Shown here in pieces: positions 9,514 to 20,533 of a stretch of DNA of 64,000 bases; within the stretch, counting starts at the first letter, position 1, and every line of letters starts with the position of its first letter. The stretch is from Malus domestica. Lineage: Eukaryota; Streptophyta; Magnoliopsida; Rosales; Rosaceae. The notes below the pieces were generated by a model that was not told where the DNA came from, searched no databases, and saw only the letters and a program-made list of their open reading frames with translations. The position numbers were made by a program, and so were the translations under genes. The DNA is taken from assembly GCF_042453785.1 (NCBI RefSeq), contig NC_091666.1, forward strand, positions 27,610,501 to 27,674,500, read 5' to 3'.

Positions 9514-12500
9514 TCAATACTCATAGAATAACCTTGGATACATATCTCTCATCCGTTCTTCTGTCTCCCAAGTAGCTTCTTCCGCTGAATGGTTCCTCCA
9601 CAATACTTTTACCAAGCTCACGGTCTTATTCCTCAAGGTCTTATCTTTCCAATCCAGTATAGTCACTGGTTCCTCATCGTACGTCAAGTCCGGATTAATT
9701 TCCAATGGTTGAGGAGGAATCACATGTGAAGGATCTGACACATAATGCCGAAGCATCGAGACATGGAACACATTATGTACCTTAGACAACTCTGGAGGTA
9801 GCTTCAACCTGTAAGCAACTTCACCAATCCTCTCAGTGATCTCATAAGGTCCAATGTACCTGGGACTTAGCTTTCCTTTCTTTCCAAAGCGAACCACACC
9901 TCTCCAAGGCGATAATTTCAGAAAAACATAGTCGCCCACATTATACATTCTGTCCGTGGTATGACGATCCGCTAGGCTCTTTTGTCTATCCTGGGCCACT
10001 TTCAGGTTAGATTTAATTACCTGAATATTCTGAGTAGTCTCATCCACAATCTCTGGCCCTTCAAGTATTCTTTCACCAACCTCTGACCAACATAATGGCG
10101 TACGGCAAGCTTTACCATAAAGTGCTTCAAATGGAGACATTCCAATACTCGAATGAAAACTATTATTATAGGCAAACTCCATCAAATCCAAACGATCATG
10201 CCAAGAATCACCAAATTGCATCACAGAGGATCTCAACATATCCTCGAGTGTCTGAATAGTTCTCTCCGACTGACCATCTGTCTGTGGATGATAAGCTGTA
10301 CTGTAAAGCAATCTAGTACCCAAAGCTTCTTGAAAAGCTATCCAAAACTTAGAAGTAAATCTTGGATCTCGATCAGAAATAATATTCACTAGGACACCAT
10401 GATACTTTACAACCTTCGATATGAATAACTGAGCCAACTTATTTAAAGAGTACTTCTCCCTTACTGGAATAAAATGTGCTGATTTGGTAAGTCGATCTAC
10501 AACCACCCAAATGCCATCAAAACCATTTTGTGTACGTGGCAACTTATACACAAAATCCATCGTTATATTCTCCCATTTCCACTGGGGAACGGGAAGTGGT
10601 TGCAATCTCCCAAACGGCTTCTTTCTTTCAGCCTTAACCTGCTGGCAGACAATACACCTACTCACATACTCCGCAATCTCTCTCTTCATACCCGGCCAAT
10701 AGTAGAATGGTCGAATGGTATGATACATTTTAGTTCCTCCTGGGTGCATAGCATAAGCCGAACAATGTGCTTCATCCAAGATTTCTTTCTTCAGTTCCTC
10801 ATTATTAGGCACATACATCCTGTTCTCTTGCATAAGCATACCATCTAATCCTCGGATCTTGAAATCTTTCTTCTTCCCTTCATTTCTTAAATTGATCAAT
10901 TCTTGAATTTCTTCATCCAACGATTGAGCTGCAAGCACCCGATCAATTAAAATTGGCTTGACTTGAAAATTGGCAAGAAAAGCTTCACTTTGCTCTTCCC
11001 ATTCTAATTCTACTCCAGTAGATCTCAACTCTGCCAGAAGAGGAACACGACTGGCATACAAAGCATTAAGTCGCCCTTGAGGTTTTCTACTCAGAGCATC
11101 AGCTACCACATTTGCACGACCCGGATGGTACTCAATCGTGCAATCATAATCACTTAACAATTCCAACCATCTTCTCTGACGAAGATTAAGATCATGCTGA
11201 GTGAAAAGGTACTTAAGGCTTTTATGATCTGTAAAGATCTTACATTTCTCGCCATAGAGATAATGTCTCCAGATCTTCAAAGCAAACACAATAGCTGCTA
11301 ACTCAATATCGTGAGTCGGATAGTTTCTTTCATGAGTCTTCAACTGCCTAGAAGCATAGGCAATCACTCTACTATGCTGCATCAAAACACAACCCAAACC
11401 ATTCAAAGAAGCATCACTATAGATCTCGAAGTTACCATCATCATCAGGAAGTACTAACACAGGTGCATGAGTAAGGCAATACTTCAACTGCTGGAAACTT
11501 TGCTCACAACTTTCATCCCACTCAAACTTAACATCCTTCCTGGTTAACTTCGTTAATGGCAAGGCAATCATATAAAAGTCTTGAACAAACCGTCTATAAT
11601 AACCTGCCAAACCAAGAAAACTCCGCACCTCAGTGACCGTTCGAGGTTGTTCCCAATTTTCCACTGCTGCTATCTTTTGAGGATCCACTTGAATTCCCTG
11701 AGCTGATACCACATGTCCCAAAAATGCCACTTGATCCAGCCAAAATTCACATTTACTAAATTTGGCATATAATCGGTGTTCCCTCAATTTCCTTAACACC
11801 AAGTTAAGATGTCGAATATGGTCTGATTTCGACTTAGAATATACTAGGATGTCATCAATAAAAACAATAACAAACTTGTCAAGATATTCCTGGAATACTT
11901 CATTCATCAATCTCATGAAAGCTGCAGGAGCGTTCGTTAATCCAAATGGCATCACCAAAAACTCATAATGCCCATAACGAGTCCTGAAAGCTGTTTTATG
12001 AACATCCTCATCTTTAATCTTTAATTGATAATACCCATACCTCAAATCGATCTTAGAAAACACACAGGCACCTTTGAGCTGATCAAACAAATCATCTATA
12101 CGAGGCAAGGGATAACGGTTTTTAATCGTCACCCGATTCAATTGCCTGTAATCAATGCACAATCTCAAAGTTCCATCTTTCTTTCTTACAAACAACACTG
12201 GAGCTCCCCAAGGTGAAGAACTAGGCTGAATGAAACCTTTATCAATTAACTCTTGCAATTGAATTTTCAACTCTCTTAATTCCGCTGGTGCCATTCTATA
12301 AGGAGTCAAAGAGATAGGGTTCGTACCTGGAAGCAAATCAATCGAAAATTCCACATCTCTATCTGGAGGCAACCCAGGTAAATCATCTGGAAATACATCA
12401 GGATAGTGTCTGACTACTCCGACTTCCTCCACACTACCGGAATCAACATCATTTAACACCACATGTGCCAAGTATCCCTGACAACCCTTGGATAACAACT

Positions 12501-14340
12501 TCTTTGCCCTTATGGCTGAAATAACACCATGCCTCACCCCATTTCTTTCACCCACAAATGTAACCTCGGGTAGTCCAGGACGAAGAAAAGTAACTGATTT
12601 CCCGTAACAATCTATATGGGCGCGATTATAATGCAACCAATCCGCCCCTAAAATCACATCAAAATCCACGATGTCTAACGGGATAAGATTAGCAGGCATA
12701 ATGACATTATCTACCATCACTGGACACCCAGAGTAAAAACTATCAACATAACATTTATCCCCTCTAGGCATAGCAAACTCTAAATCAAACCCTAGAGGTG
12801 AAGGATGAGGTTGCGTTATTTGAGCAAATGTATGAGAAATCACAGAGTGTGTAGCACCACAATCAATCAAGACTCTAGCAAAATGACCAAGAACATTCAA
12901 CGTACCCATAATCAAGTCTGGATGGTTCTGAGCATCTTGTAGCGATATGTGGTTAACACGTCCCTGAGCTGACTGTCGTCCTCCACGACCTCTGCCACTC
13001 TGGTTACCTCGTCCCTGATGAGTACGTCCTTGACCTGTCTGGGCAGGCGGCCTAAACGACCCTGTACCACTAGCAGCAACTCCGCTCTGTTGGGGCTGAC
13101 CCCCCTGATACCACTGAGATCCGCTAGCTGGCATAGACGGATATGAAGTATAACCTCCTTGATCCTGAGAATATCCACTCTGAAAATAAGGATCCTGGGA
13201 ATAGTGATACTGTCCTGGAGCATAAGGAGCAGCATCACCCTGATAGTGATAAGCACCACCACGACCACCCTGGCCATAACTGCCTGAATTAAAGTTTTGT
13301 TGAGTCGGTGCTGGTGTTGGCCTAACAGGCTGCTGGGGCCTCTGCTGATTCTGGGGACAATTCATAGCTCTATGTCCTGTCTGACCACATGTAAAGCATG
13401 CACCACTGATTCTCCTACATTCCCCATGATGTCGGAAATTACAACGACGACATAACGGAGAACCCGAACTACCAGTACCACCAAAGCCTCTCTGACCAGA
13501 AAATCTAGGTCCATTACCAAACCTACCACCTCCTCTCCTCGGACCTGTGGCACTAAATCCACCACTGGAAGAACTCGAACTCATTCCACTTTTCTTGAAA
13601 TTCTGCGTCTGACGAGGTCCTGGAATAGAAACACCTTTACCTTTCTCATTTTTCTTCTGACCATTACCCTTATCCTCTTCATCCTCACTGTCCGGAAGAT
13701 TATCAGAGTCTTCCATCCTGACCAGAATCTCAAAATACTCATGATAATCGGCACAGGGAAGTGCATTGGCAAACGTTCTGTACTTCTTTTTAGATCCTAG
13801 CTTGAAACGACGAAGCATTTCTGCTTGATTACCCGCTAAATCAGAATCATAACGGGATAAATCAGTAAACTTCCTGTAGTACTCATGTGCAGACATATTC
13901 CTCTGCTTCAGACTGGTGAATTCCTGTTTCTTGCGATCTATATATTCCGGAGGAACAAATCTCTTCATAAAATTTTCCTTAAATACCTCCCATTCGGCTG
14001 CCCTTTCAGGTGCCATGTGCCTCGACTGATTTATCCACCACGCAGCTGGCTCACGGCCCAAAAACCAGGTGGTGGTCTCCACCCATCTATTAGCTGGCAG
14101 GTTTCCCTGACTTTGCATCACTTGAAAGGTCTGCTCAATTCGATCCAACCACTTTTCTGCCCCTTCATAACCTTCATTTCCCTCAAAAGTTTCCAGTTTC
14201 AGATTATACATCGTCTCTACGGGCGTTCTCTGAGGAGGACGGATATTAGCCTGAAAAGCTTGAGCCATTGCTGCCCCTAACTGAGTTATATCGGGGAAAT
14301 TAGGCTCAGCAGCACGGCGAGGATCTCTACGAGGCGGCAT
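9514..14340 (-). CDS. Gag-Pol polyprotein of the Ty3 chromovirus (intact)
   Basis: The open frame runs from 14382. I place the start at the ATG of MPPRRDPRR (14338-14340), the usual start in this clade, giving about 1,608 residues. In order, numbered from the upstream frame start: gag; one zinc knuckle [14 protein letters not shown] (about 329-342); protease with LIDCGATHS (about 504), where the usual DSG/DTG is DCG; reverse transcriptase with FIDDILVYS (about 840); RNase H starting IYSDAS (about 983); integrase zinc finger (about 1200-1247), then D-D-E in MDFVYKL, SDRDPRF and ERTIQ (about 1274, 1334, 1373). The C-terminal 55 residues ([14 protein letters not shown]) look like a plant retroelement chromodomain. 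There are no stops or frameshifts, unlike the copia, hAT and Tat copies here. It would act in cytoplasmic particles and the nucleus. Confidence 0.95.
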   Translation of the reverse strand: MPPRRDPRRAAEPNFPDITQLGAAMAQAFQANIRPPQRTPVETMYNLKLETFEGNEGYEGAEKWLDRIEQTFQVMQSQGNLPANRWVETTTWFLGREPAAWWINQSRHMAPERAAEWEVFKENFMKRFVPPEYIDRKKQEFTSLKQRNMSAHEYYRKFTDLSRYDSDLAGNQAEMLRRFKLGSKKKYRTFANALPCADYHEYFEILVRMEDSDNLPDSEDEEDKGNGQKKNEKGKGVSIPGPRQTQNFKKSGMSSSSSSGGFSATGPRRGGGRFGNGPRFSGQRGFGGTGSSGSPLCRRCNFRHHGECRRISGACFTCGQTGHRAMNCPQNQQRPQQPVRPTPAPTQQNFNSGSYGQGGRGGAYHYQGDAAPYAPGQYHYSQDPYFQSGYSQDQGGYTSYPSMPASGSQWYQGGQPQQSGVAASGTGSFRPPAQTGQGRTHQGRGNQSGRGRGGRQSAQGRVNHISLQDAQNHPDLIMGTLNVLGHFARVLIDCGATHSVISHTFAQITQPHPSPLGFDLEFAMPRGDKCYVDSFYSGCPVMVDNVIMPANLIPLDIVDFDVILGADWLHYNRAHIDCYGKSVTFLRPGLPEVTFVGERNGVRHGVISAIRAKKLLSKGCQGYLAHVVLNDVDSGSVEEVGVVRHYPDVFPDDLPGLPPDRDVEFSIDLLPGTNPISLTPYRMAPAELRELKIQLQELIDKGFIQPSSSPWGAPVLFVRKKDGTLRLCIDYRQLNRVTIKNRYPLPRIDDLFDQLKGACVFSKIDLRYGYYQLKIKDEDVHKTAFRTRYGHYEFLVMPFGLTNAPAAFMRLMNEVFQEYLDKFVIVFIDDILVYSKSKSDHIRHLNLVLRKLREHRLYAKFSKCEFWLDQVAFLGHVVSAQGIQVDPQKIAAVENWEQPRTVTEVRSFLGLAGYYRRFVQDFYMIALPLTKLTRKDVKFEWDESCEQSFQQLKYCLTHAPVLVLPDDDGNFEIYSDASLNGLGCVLMQHSRVIAYASRQLKTHERNYPTHDIELAAIVFALKIWRHYLYGEKCKIFTDHKSLKYLFTQHDLNLRQRRWLELLSDYDCTIEYHPGRANVVADALSRKPQGRLNALYASRVPLLAELRSTGVELEWEEQSEAFLANFQVKPILIDRVLAAQSLDEEIQELINLRNEGKKKDFKIRGLDGMLMQENRMYVPNNEELKKEILDEAHCSAYAMHPGGTKMYHTIRPFYYWPGMKREIAEYVSRCIVCQQVKAERKKPFGRLQPLPVPQWKWENITMDFVYKLPRTQNGFDGIWVVVDRLTKSAHFIPVREKYSLNKLAQLFISKVVKYHGVLVNIISDRDPRFTSKFWIAFQEALGTRLLYSTAYHPQTDGQSERTIQTLEDMLRSSVMQFGDSWHDRLDLMEFAYNNSFHSSIGMSPFEALYGKACRTPLCWSEVGERILEGPEIVDETTQNIQVIKSNLKVAQDRQKSLADRHTTDRMYNVGDYVFLKLSPWRGVVRFGKKGKLSPRYIGPYEITERIGEVAYRLKLPPELSKVHNVFHVSMLRHYVSDPSHVIPPQPLEINPDLTYDEEPVTILDWKDKTLRNKTVSLVKVLWRNHSAEEATWETEERMRDMYPRLFYEY

Positions 14341-14421
14341 AATTCTGACAGAAAACATCCAAAAATTAATAAGTAAAATCACTAGTTATACAGGACTGCA
14401 ACCTATGCTCTGATACCAAAC

Positions 14422-16786
14422 TGACACACCCTAACCCGAAGACTAGGACGTGCTGGCCGTCACGTGAGTGTGACGTAACCATAACGCAAGCGGAAACGAT
14501 TTAATAATAAAATACGAGTCAACGAAAACCACTAATTGCAGTTATTTACAACCGAGCATTCTATGTGCATAAGAGTGTACTAAACACACATAAACAGAGC
14601 ATAAGCATCTAGGTGCAGTCAAGTAGGAACATAACTAATTTACAACACCCTCGGGTGAATCCTACATTTATTTAGTCTGTCAGAACGCCGAAGCAGTCCT
14701 CGTAGGCCACCAACGCCTCAACTATCAACTAGAACCTGGAGGGGCGAAAAACAGAAAACGTGAGTGGGCGAAAATCAAGCTTTTCCAAATCATTTCATAA
14801 ATCCACATTTATAACCCCTTTTTGGAAAACCTGTATACTTTCCCAGAAAAATAGTATATAGCATATATATCTCAACTGTCTCAATCATCAATCTTATAAC
14901 AGATTCAATAAAGAATGTACCATGCCAATTTCAACAGTGTAGTATGAATGCATTAACATAATATAATCAGGTAAAAGAAATAATCAATCGGAGGCCCTCT
15001 AATAGCCCTGAACGATTGAACCTAGAGCTCAACATCTATCAATCTCACTCTCTGCCGGAGTCACTCCGCGTGACCTGTCCGGCCTTCTGCACATAAGTCG
15101 GAACCACCTAATGTAGTCTGAACGACTCATGGTAATATTCGCTCTAGTGCTTCTCTCATCAATCATCTGCATACAATAACCTAAGGTCACCCACCAGTCA
15201 TAATCTCACTAACACTCTACGACTGGCCCGTCGTACCCACTCCGCGTGGACTGTACGACCAGCATCTACTTGGATCCAAGGCGAGCGTGCGATGCGGTGA
15301 ATACTATAAGCACTAAACCATGGTGCAGGATATGAGCTCAATATATCATCATCCTCAACATAACAGTAATTAAATACTTACCTGTGCGTCCACAGCACCA
15401 TCATACATATATGCATCATACGACAGTTCATAATATCCATAACATTCTATGCATGGCAATCACATCATATTTCATTTCATTTCAATATATTTTTCATTTA
15501 AATTTGATTTCTGGGGAAATCGAGTATATAGGTATATATAAAAACAAATGCCCACTCACTGGTATGTCGCCGGGTCGTAACCCCCTTGACGCCCCTGGAT
15601 GTGCTCGTCCTCGTTATAAGTTCCACCTAGAAGTGAAATAACTTAAAACAATCATTTAACGCACCTAAACCAACTAGGTAATAAATTCTTCATACGATGC
15701 TCAAATTGGGTATATGAATATACCACAGTGACCTACACAACCTCAGGATCATCCCCATATTTTTAAAATAATTTTTGGATGCTCCACGCGCCCCCACGCG
15801 CCTGACGTGGCACGGACCTACGCGCGGCCCACGCGCAGCCACGTGCCAGGCACACTGACGGTACAGTGAACGGCGTTAGGAATATTCCAGGAATATTCCG
15901 TTAAAAACTAACGGTTTCCGTTAAAGTTAACTAACGGCGTCGGAATATTCCGTCAAACTTGACGGAAGATTCCCTGTCTTCTCCGGCGAGTCGCCGGTCG
16001 CCGGCGACTGTTCGCCGGTTTCTGGAAAAATTTCAAATTGACTTTTCTCCTTCGTTTTTCAACCAATTTCTTCGCATTTTAAACCAAAATGAAGCATTTC
16101 ACATGTACAATCACGATGGAAGGGTTTTAAGGTCTAAAAACAACAAGATCATACCTTCCAAAATTCCTCAAATTCGGCCAAACTCGAACCCAACGATCCC
16201 GACGTCCATTTTGTTCAAACGAGGCACTCCGAGCCTCCTTGGAACTTTCTAAGACTCGTGGTGATCTCAGATTAGCCTAAAACACAACGAAATTTAAGTT
16301 CGTGAACAGTGTCAATTCACGGGGTGTTTTGAAACTAGGATTTCAGAAATGAAACTTACCTGAAACTTATACCCCCGTGCTCGTGAAGTTCCCAAGATCA
16401 CGAAGATGATCTTAGATTGGACGTTGGTGCACGTTTGTGGCTGTTCTTGGTGTTTGTCCGAGAGCTTGAGAGAGTTCGAGAGTAAGAGAGAGAGTGTTTC
16501 TGAGGGAGAGATGAGGAAGAAAGAGGGAGAGAGACAACCTACGGGTTTTGGGGAAGGATTTCAGGAGGTGGGGATCCCACCTAAGTCCAATACAAAATTA
16601 TTAGACCAAACAAATGTAAATCTAAACCCTAGTTTAAGTCCCTAACATAAAATAATATTCTAAATAACAATAGTTTAGGATCTTTAGGTAAAACAAATGT
16701 CAAACATTTACACACCTTAATCCCGTTTAAGGTCACATTGGTCATTTCACGTCCTCGGAATTAAAATTCCGGGACGGGCTGTGACA
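14422..16786 (-). repeat. 5' LTR of the chromovirus (right in window)
   Basis: 2,365 bp, the same length as the left LTR and shifted by exactly 7,327 bp. The three fortuitous plus-strand frames have identical translations in both LTRs. The promoter should lie here and drive leftward transcription. Confidence 0.95.
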
Positions 16787-16791
16787 AAAAC

Positions 16792-18503
16792 CCAAAAATT
16801 TATGGGATTAAAAATATTAAAGATAAATTATACTCTCTAGTATATTGTGTGTGTGTGTGTCACACATGGGTATGTTCATAAAAAAACTAACCAAAAAACT
16901 ATTGTGCCAAAACATGGGTACATTTTTCAAAAACACAAAAAAGAAAAAGAAAAAAAAAGAAGATATTACGCTTAATAACATTATTAAATTTCTTCTATTA
17001 AACTTGACATAGATACATTTTCAAATCAACAAAATAGAATGTACCCATATAAGTTTAAAAATAGATTAGAGAAAAGATTGAATGAATTTTATATAAAAAA
17101 AAATGGGTACATTTTATATTAAAAAAGGGTACAGTTTTCATATAACAAATTCATATATATTTAAGAATGGGTACATATCAATTTTTTTATAAAAATTTAA
17201 TGGGTAAAAACTTATTCTAATTTTATTTTTTATATTTTGGAAATGTTTGAATTGAAAATTAATTAGGAATTTAATAAGGGTGTGAATATTAAAACTCTAA
17301 ATCAATTACTAATTTTTATTATAAAATTATGTAACTTACATGTAATTCATTAATATATTAATGATAGGGATTTTGATCAAAATCTAAAAACTAATAAGGT
17401 CTTAATCAATAAAGATTAAAACTAGGGACCGGATACTAATAAGCTATCCCTGAGCTTGCTAAGACTGCCACATGCGGCTTGTTCTGGGTGGATTCCATGT
17501 TTGGCTGGTTGATATCTTTAGCTCCGGAATACTTCTGGGGTTTTCAGAAAACAGAAGTTGATATTTAAAGAAAGAAGAACATTAATCAACTAATTAAACT
17601 TACTTTAAAAATTAATTTGTCATGCTAAAAAAATTAATTTATTATTTTAGAGTACGGACAAGATTCTATGTTATTTTTTTATATTTTATTTTAGGTACAC
17701 TTTGGATGCGGTCTCCCCTAACTACCAATGTTCTTTGACTGAAATCTTTGTGGTTTTTTGTTTTTTATTGAAATCTCTGACATTAATGTAATAATGTATT
17801 TCTATGTAGGTTATTATATTTTTAACTTAAAAATGAAATTTGTATTATTTATATTAATGAGATTTAAAATAAAACCCAAAAATTTATGGGATTAAAAATA
17901 TTAAAGATAAATTATACTCTCCAGTATATTTTGTGTGTGTGTGTGTGTGTTTGTGTGTGTACACACACATGGGTACGTTCATAAAAAAACTAACCAAATA
18001 ATTATTGTACCAAAACATGGGTACATTTTTCAAAAACACAAAAAAGAAAATAAAAAAGAAGAAGAAGATATTAGGCTTAATAACATGATTAAATTTCTTC
18101 TATTGAACTTGACATAGATACAGTCTCAAATCAACAAAATAGAATGTACCCATATAAGTCTAAAAATATATTAGAGAAAAGATTGAATGAATTTTATATA
18201 AATAAAAAATGGGTACATTTTATATTAAAAAGGGTACAGTTTTCATATAACAAATTGGTATATTTAAGAATGGGTACATATCAATTTTTTATAAAAATTT
18301 AATGGGTACAAACTTATTCTATTTTTATTTTTTATATTTTGGAAATGTTTGAATTGAAAATTAATTAGTAATTTAATAAGGGTGTGAGTATTAAAACTCT
18401 AAATCAATTACTAATTTTTATTATAAAATTATGTAACTTACATGTAATTCAACTAATAAATTCTTAATTAATAAACATTAGAAACTAGAGACCGGATACT
18501 AAT
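16792..18503. repeat. Tandem duplication flanking the chromovirus (UGT upstream unit)
   Basis: The unit is UGT start plus upstream flank plus an AT-rich tail. Copy 1 is 6655-7094 joined to 16787-17448 once the chromovirus is removed. Copy 2 is 17449-18503. Both tails share 'cccaaaaatttatggg', a TG microsatellite (16847-16860 and about 17932-17960), several 'gggtacat' words and 'gaccggatactaa'. The copies differ by scattered substitutions and small indels, so the duplication is older than the retrotransposon insertion. Confidence 0.88.
17449..17498 (-). pseudogene. 5' stub of a second UGT copy (about 17 codons)
   Basis: Read from ATG at 17496-17498 on the minus strand: the first codons of the UGT (MESTQNKPH) followed by a few more, then the duplication junction at about 17449. 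Upstream sequence matches the UGT promoter. Only the beginning of the gene was included in the duplication. Confidence 0.85.
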
Positions 18504-19165
18504 TTTTCTTTTATTTTATGCCACAAGACTATTAATTAATCTTGCAAATGTGATCACAACTAAAAGTCGAAAAAAGGACAACGCAATTTTTTCCACAGTT
18601 GAAAAAGGGAAGAATCTCACGTCTAAATATTATTTAAATATTATAAAATAGCCAATAAGGGTTGTTGAATTGATAAGGACAAAGATCTAGATTCTAGTTT
18701 CGCAACCTGGTCATTTTGATGGAAAACAAAAAACCTAAAACCCCCTCTCTAAATCTTCAAAGAAGCTTATGGTATACTGTAGATGGAATAGCCTTGCCTC
18801 CTCACCCTAAACATTTTTGTACAAACAAAAAAAGTAAAATAAAATATGTGACAAATGATTTGCTAATTACAATAAGACTTTTTGTGATACAACATCTAAC
18901 ACCTATTAACAAAGACTCCATTTACTGTAATTTTATTAGAAATGGTGGGTTGCTTTTTGATTTTGAACGTCTTTCCATCCTGCTGAGCTCCACGGCTCCG
19001 CTACCAATTTGACTTTAAAATCCTAGCATTGAACCCGTGGTAGATATATCCGCCGTCCCGAGCATTTTCGAGTGCAAAAGCCAATGCCATGGAGAAATCT
19101 CCCATTCGTTGTGAGCTCCTACCTCCTCTCCCATAAGCAACAATCTGACTCGAACCCTCTTGGAT
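18504..19165. other. Intergenic spacer, nothing recognised
   Basis: AT-rich sequence with short open frames (for example 98 codons from 18716) that show no domain or codon bias I can support. Confidence 0.55.
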
Positions 19166-19389
19166 AAGGAGGTAGATTGTCTGCCCTCTTTTTCCCATAT
19201 CCTTCCCATCCCCTTCTATTTGTACGGTCACGGTTAAGCCACGTCAACATTTTATATTCATATTGTTTTATGTTTTATTATCTCTATTAAAAATTAATAT
19301 AAAATGTTGACGTGGCTTAACCGTGACCGCACAAATAGGAGGGGATGGGAAGGGCATGGGAAAGGAAGGGCAGACAATCTGCCTCCCTT
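19166..19389. mobile_element. Foldback MITE-like element, 224 bp
   Basis: Left arm 19166-19258 and right arm 19296-19389 are inverted copies: aaggaggtagattgtctgcc against ggcagacaatctgcctccctt, with matching inner words (cggttaagccacgtcaac and its complement). A loop of about 37 bp is AT-rich. A candidate short target duplication ggat (19162-19165 and 19390-19393) overlaps the ends, so the family is not assigned. Confidence 0.75.
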
Positions 19390-19436
19390 GGATAATTGGA
19401 GTTCTGCTACTTCCACTGGAGCCTATATGTAGTAGC

Positions 19437-19935
19437 TGTTGGATTTATTCAATATAAATCAACCATAAATGGTCTACTATATGTAATAGGAATGTATAGG
19501 TTGGAGATCAGTTGAGTTGCGATTTACTTTCCTTATATCAACCCGACATTAAGTGTCTTACAATATAAGTAGGTTTTGATTGATTCCTTAATAATAATAA
19601 TATATGATTATGATAATTTACTTAAGAGCCAAGTAAGGAGAGTTCTTAGCTTTCCCTTATGGATGGAATCTAAGACTTTTGGCTAGTATATAAGCACCGG
19701 TCCCTGCCAACCCTAGACATGACAACTAAAGCTTCCCATAGAGCATTGTCATAAAGCTAGGAGTTTGCAGAAGAATCGGTGTTCTGTTCGATCACAACAA
19801 CTACATCAGACTTGGTGTTTACTAGCCACGCATAGTCTACATGGCTGCTGCATCTTCATCAAGTAAGTACTTCATATAAATTGTATATATAATTGTATAT
19901 CTTGTGTTTTGATCATATAAACAATATGGATAACA
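19437..19935 (+). repeat. 5' LTR of the copia element
   Basis: 499 bp. A TATA-like tatataag occurs near 19690, ahead of the likely transcription start. It differs from the 3' LTR at six transition sites. Confidence 0.95.
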
Positions 19936-20533
19936 ATTGGTATCAGAGCCATTGTTTGTATGGTTAAAACCAATAAAGAATCAATACCTCATATGTTTTC
20001 AATTGATCAACCGGCATATATAAATTTTATAAGCATATTTGATGATTGTCGAAAACATTCAGTGTTAAGATCTTGCATAGTTTTTAATTCATGTCAGTTT
20101 TAACTGATCTGCATGATCATTAGTACTTCGGTACTTATAAGGTTGATATGGACAACATCTACATAATTCAATTAATCATATATTCAAGCTACAGCCGTTT
20201 ATCATGAGAGATTGAATCATGTAGTAAAGTTGCTGTTCATAAAATTGCATTCTATATGATATAGAGATTGTTCTTCTTGCTCACAAGTGTTGATCATTGT
20301 TTTCTGGATCATATATGAATGGTATGACATGATTTATGTGCTATATCAGTAGTGAAGGTTCTCATCTTGCTCACAAGTGTTGGGAATCAGCATGAAGGTG
20401 ACTGGTATAACACATAAATCAGTGTCAGAAGACATATTGATCCATCTTGCTCACAAGTGTTGGATCAATTTCGTTTTTATAAAGTTTTGGGATTGGTTTA
20501 ATCAATGCATGCATGTTATATATATATTCAGTG

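Larger units (their letters stand above)
7095..16786 (-). mobile_element. Complete Ty3 chromovirus (Tekay/Del-type) LTR retrotransposon
   Basis: A 9,692-bp element. LTRs of 2,365 bp each start TGACACACCC and end GCTGTGACA in window orientation. Target duplication aaaac is at 7090-7094 and 16787-16791, and the duplicated neighbour at about 17870-17880 shows the empty site with a single aaaac. Orientation is minus: the PBS TGGTATCAGAGC is the complement of 14407-14418 next to the right (5') LTR, and the polypurine tract aaggaggggaga is the complement of 9461-9472 next to the left (3') LTR. One uninterrupted gag-pol frame lies between. Long LTRs plus a C-terminal chromodomain-like tail fit the Tekay (Del) clade. 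I found no difference between the LTRs in the parts compared base by base, so the insertion is recent and the element could be autonomous. Confidence 0.95.

Noticed and set aside
18716-19012. 98-codon ORF in the spacer
   Set aside because: AT-rich, no domain, no splice or promoter context; consistent with chance.
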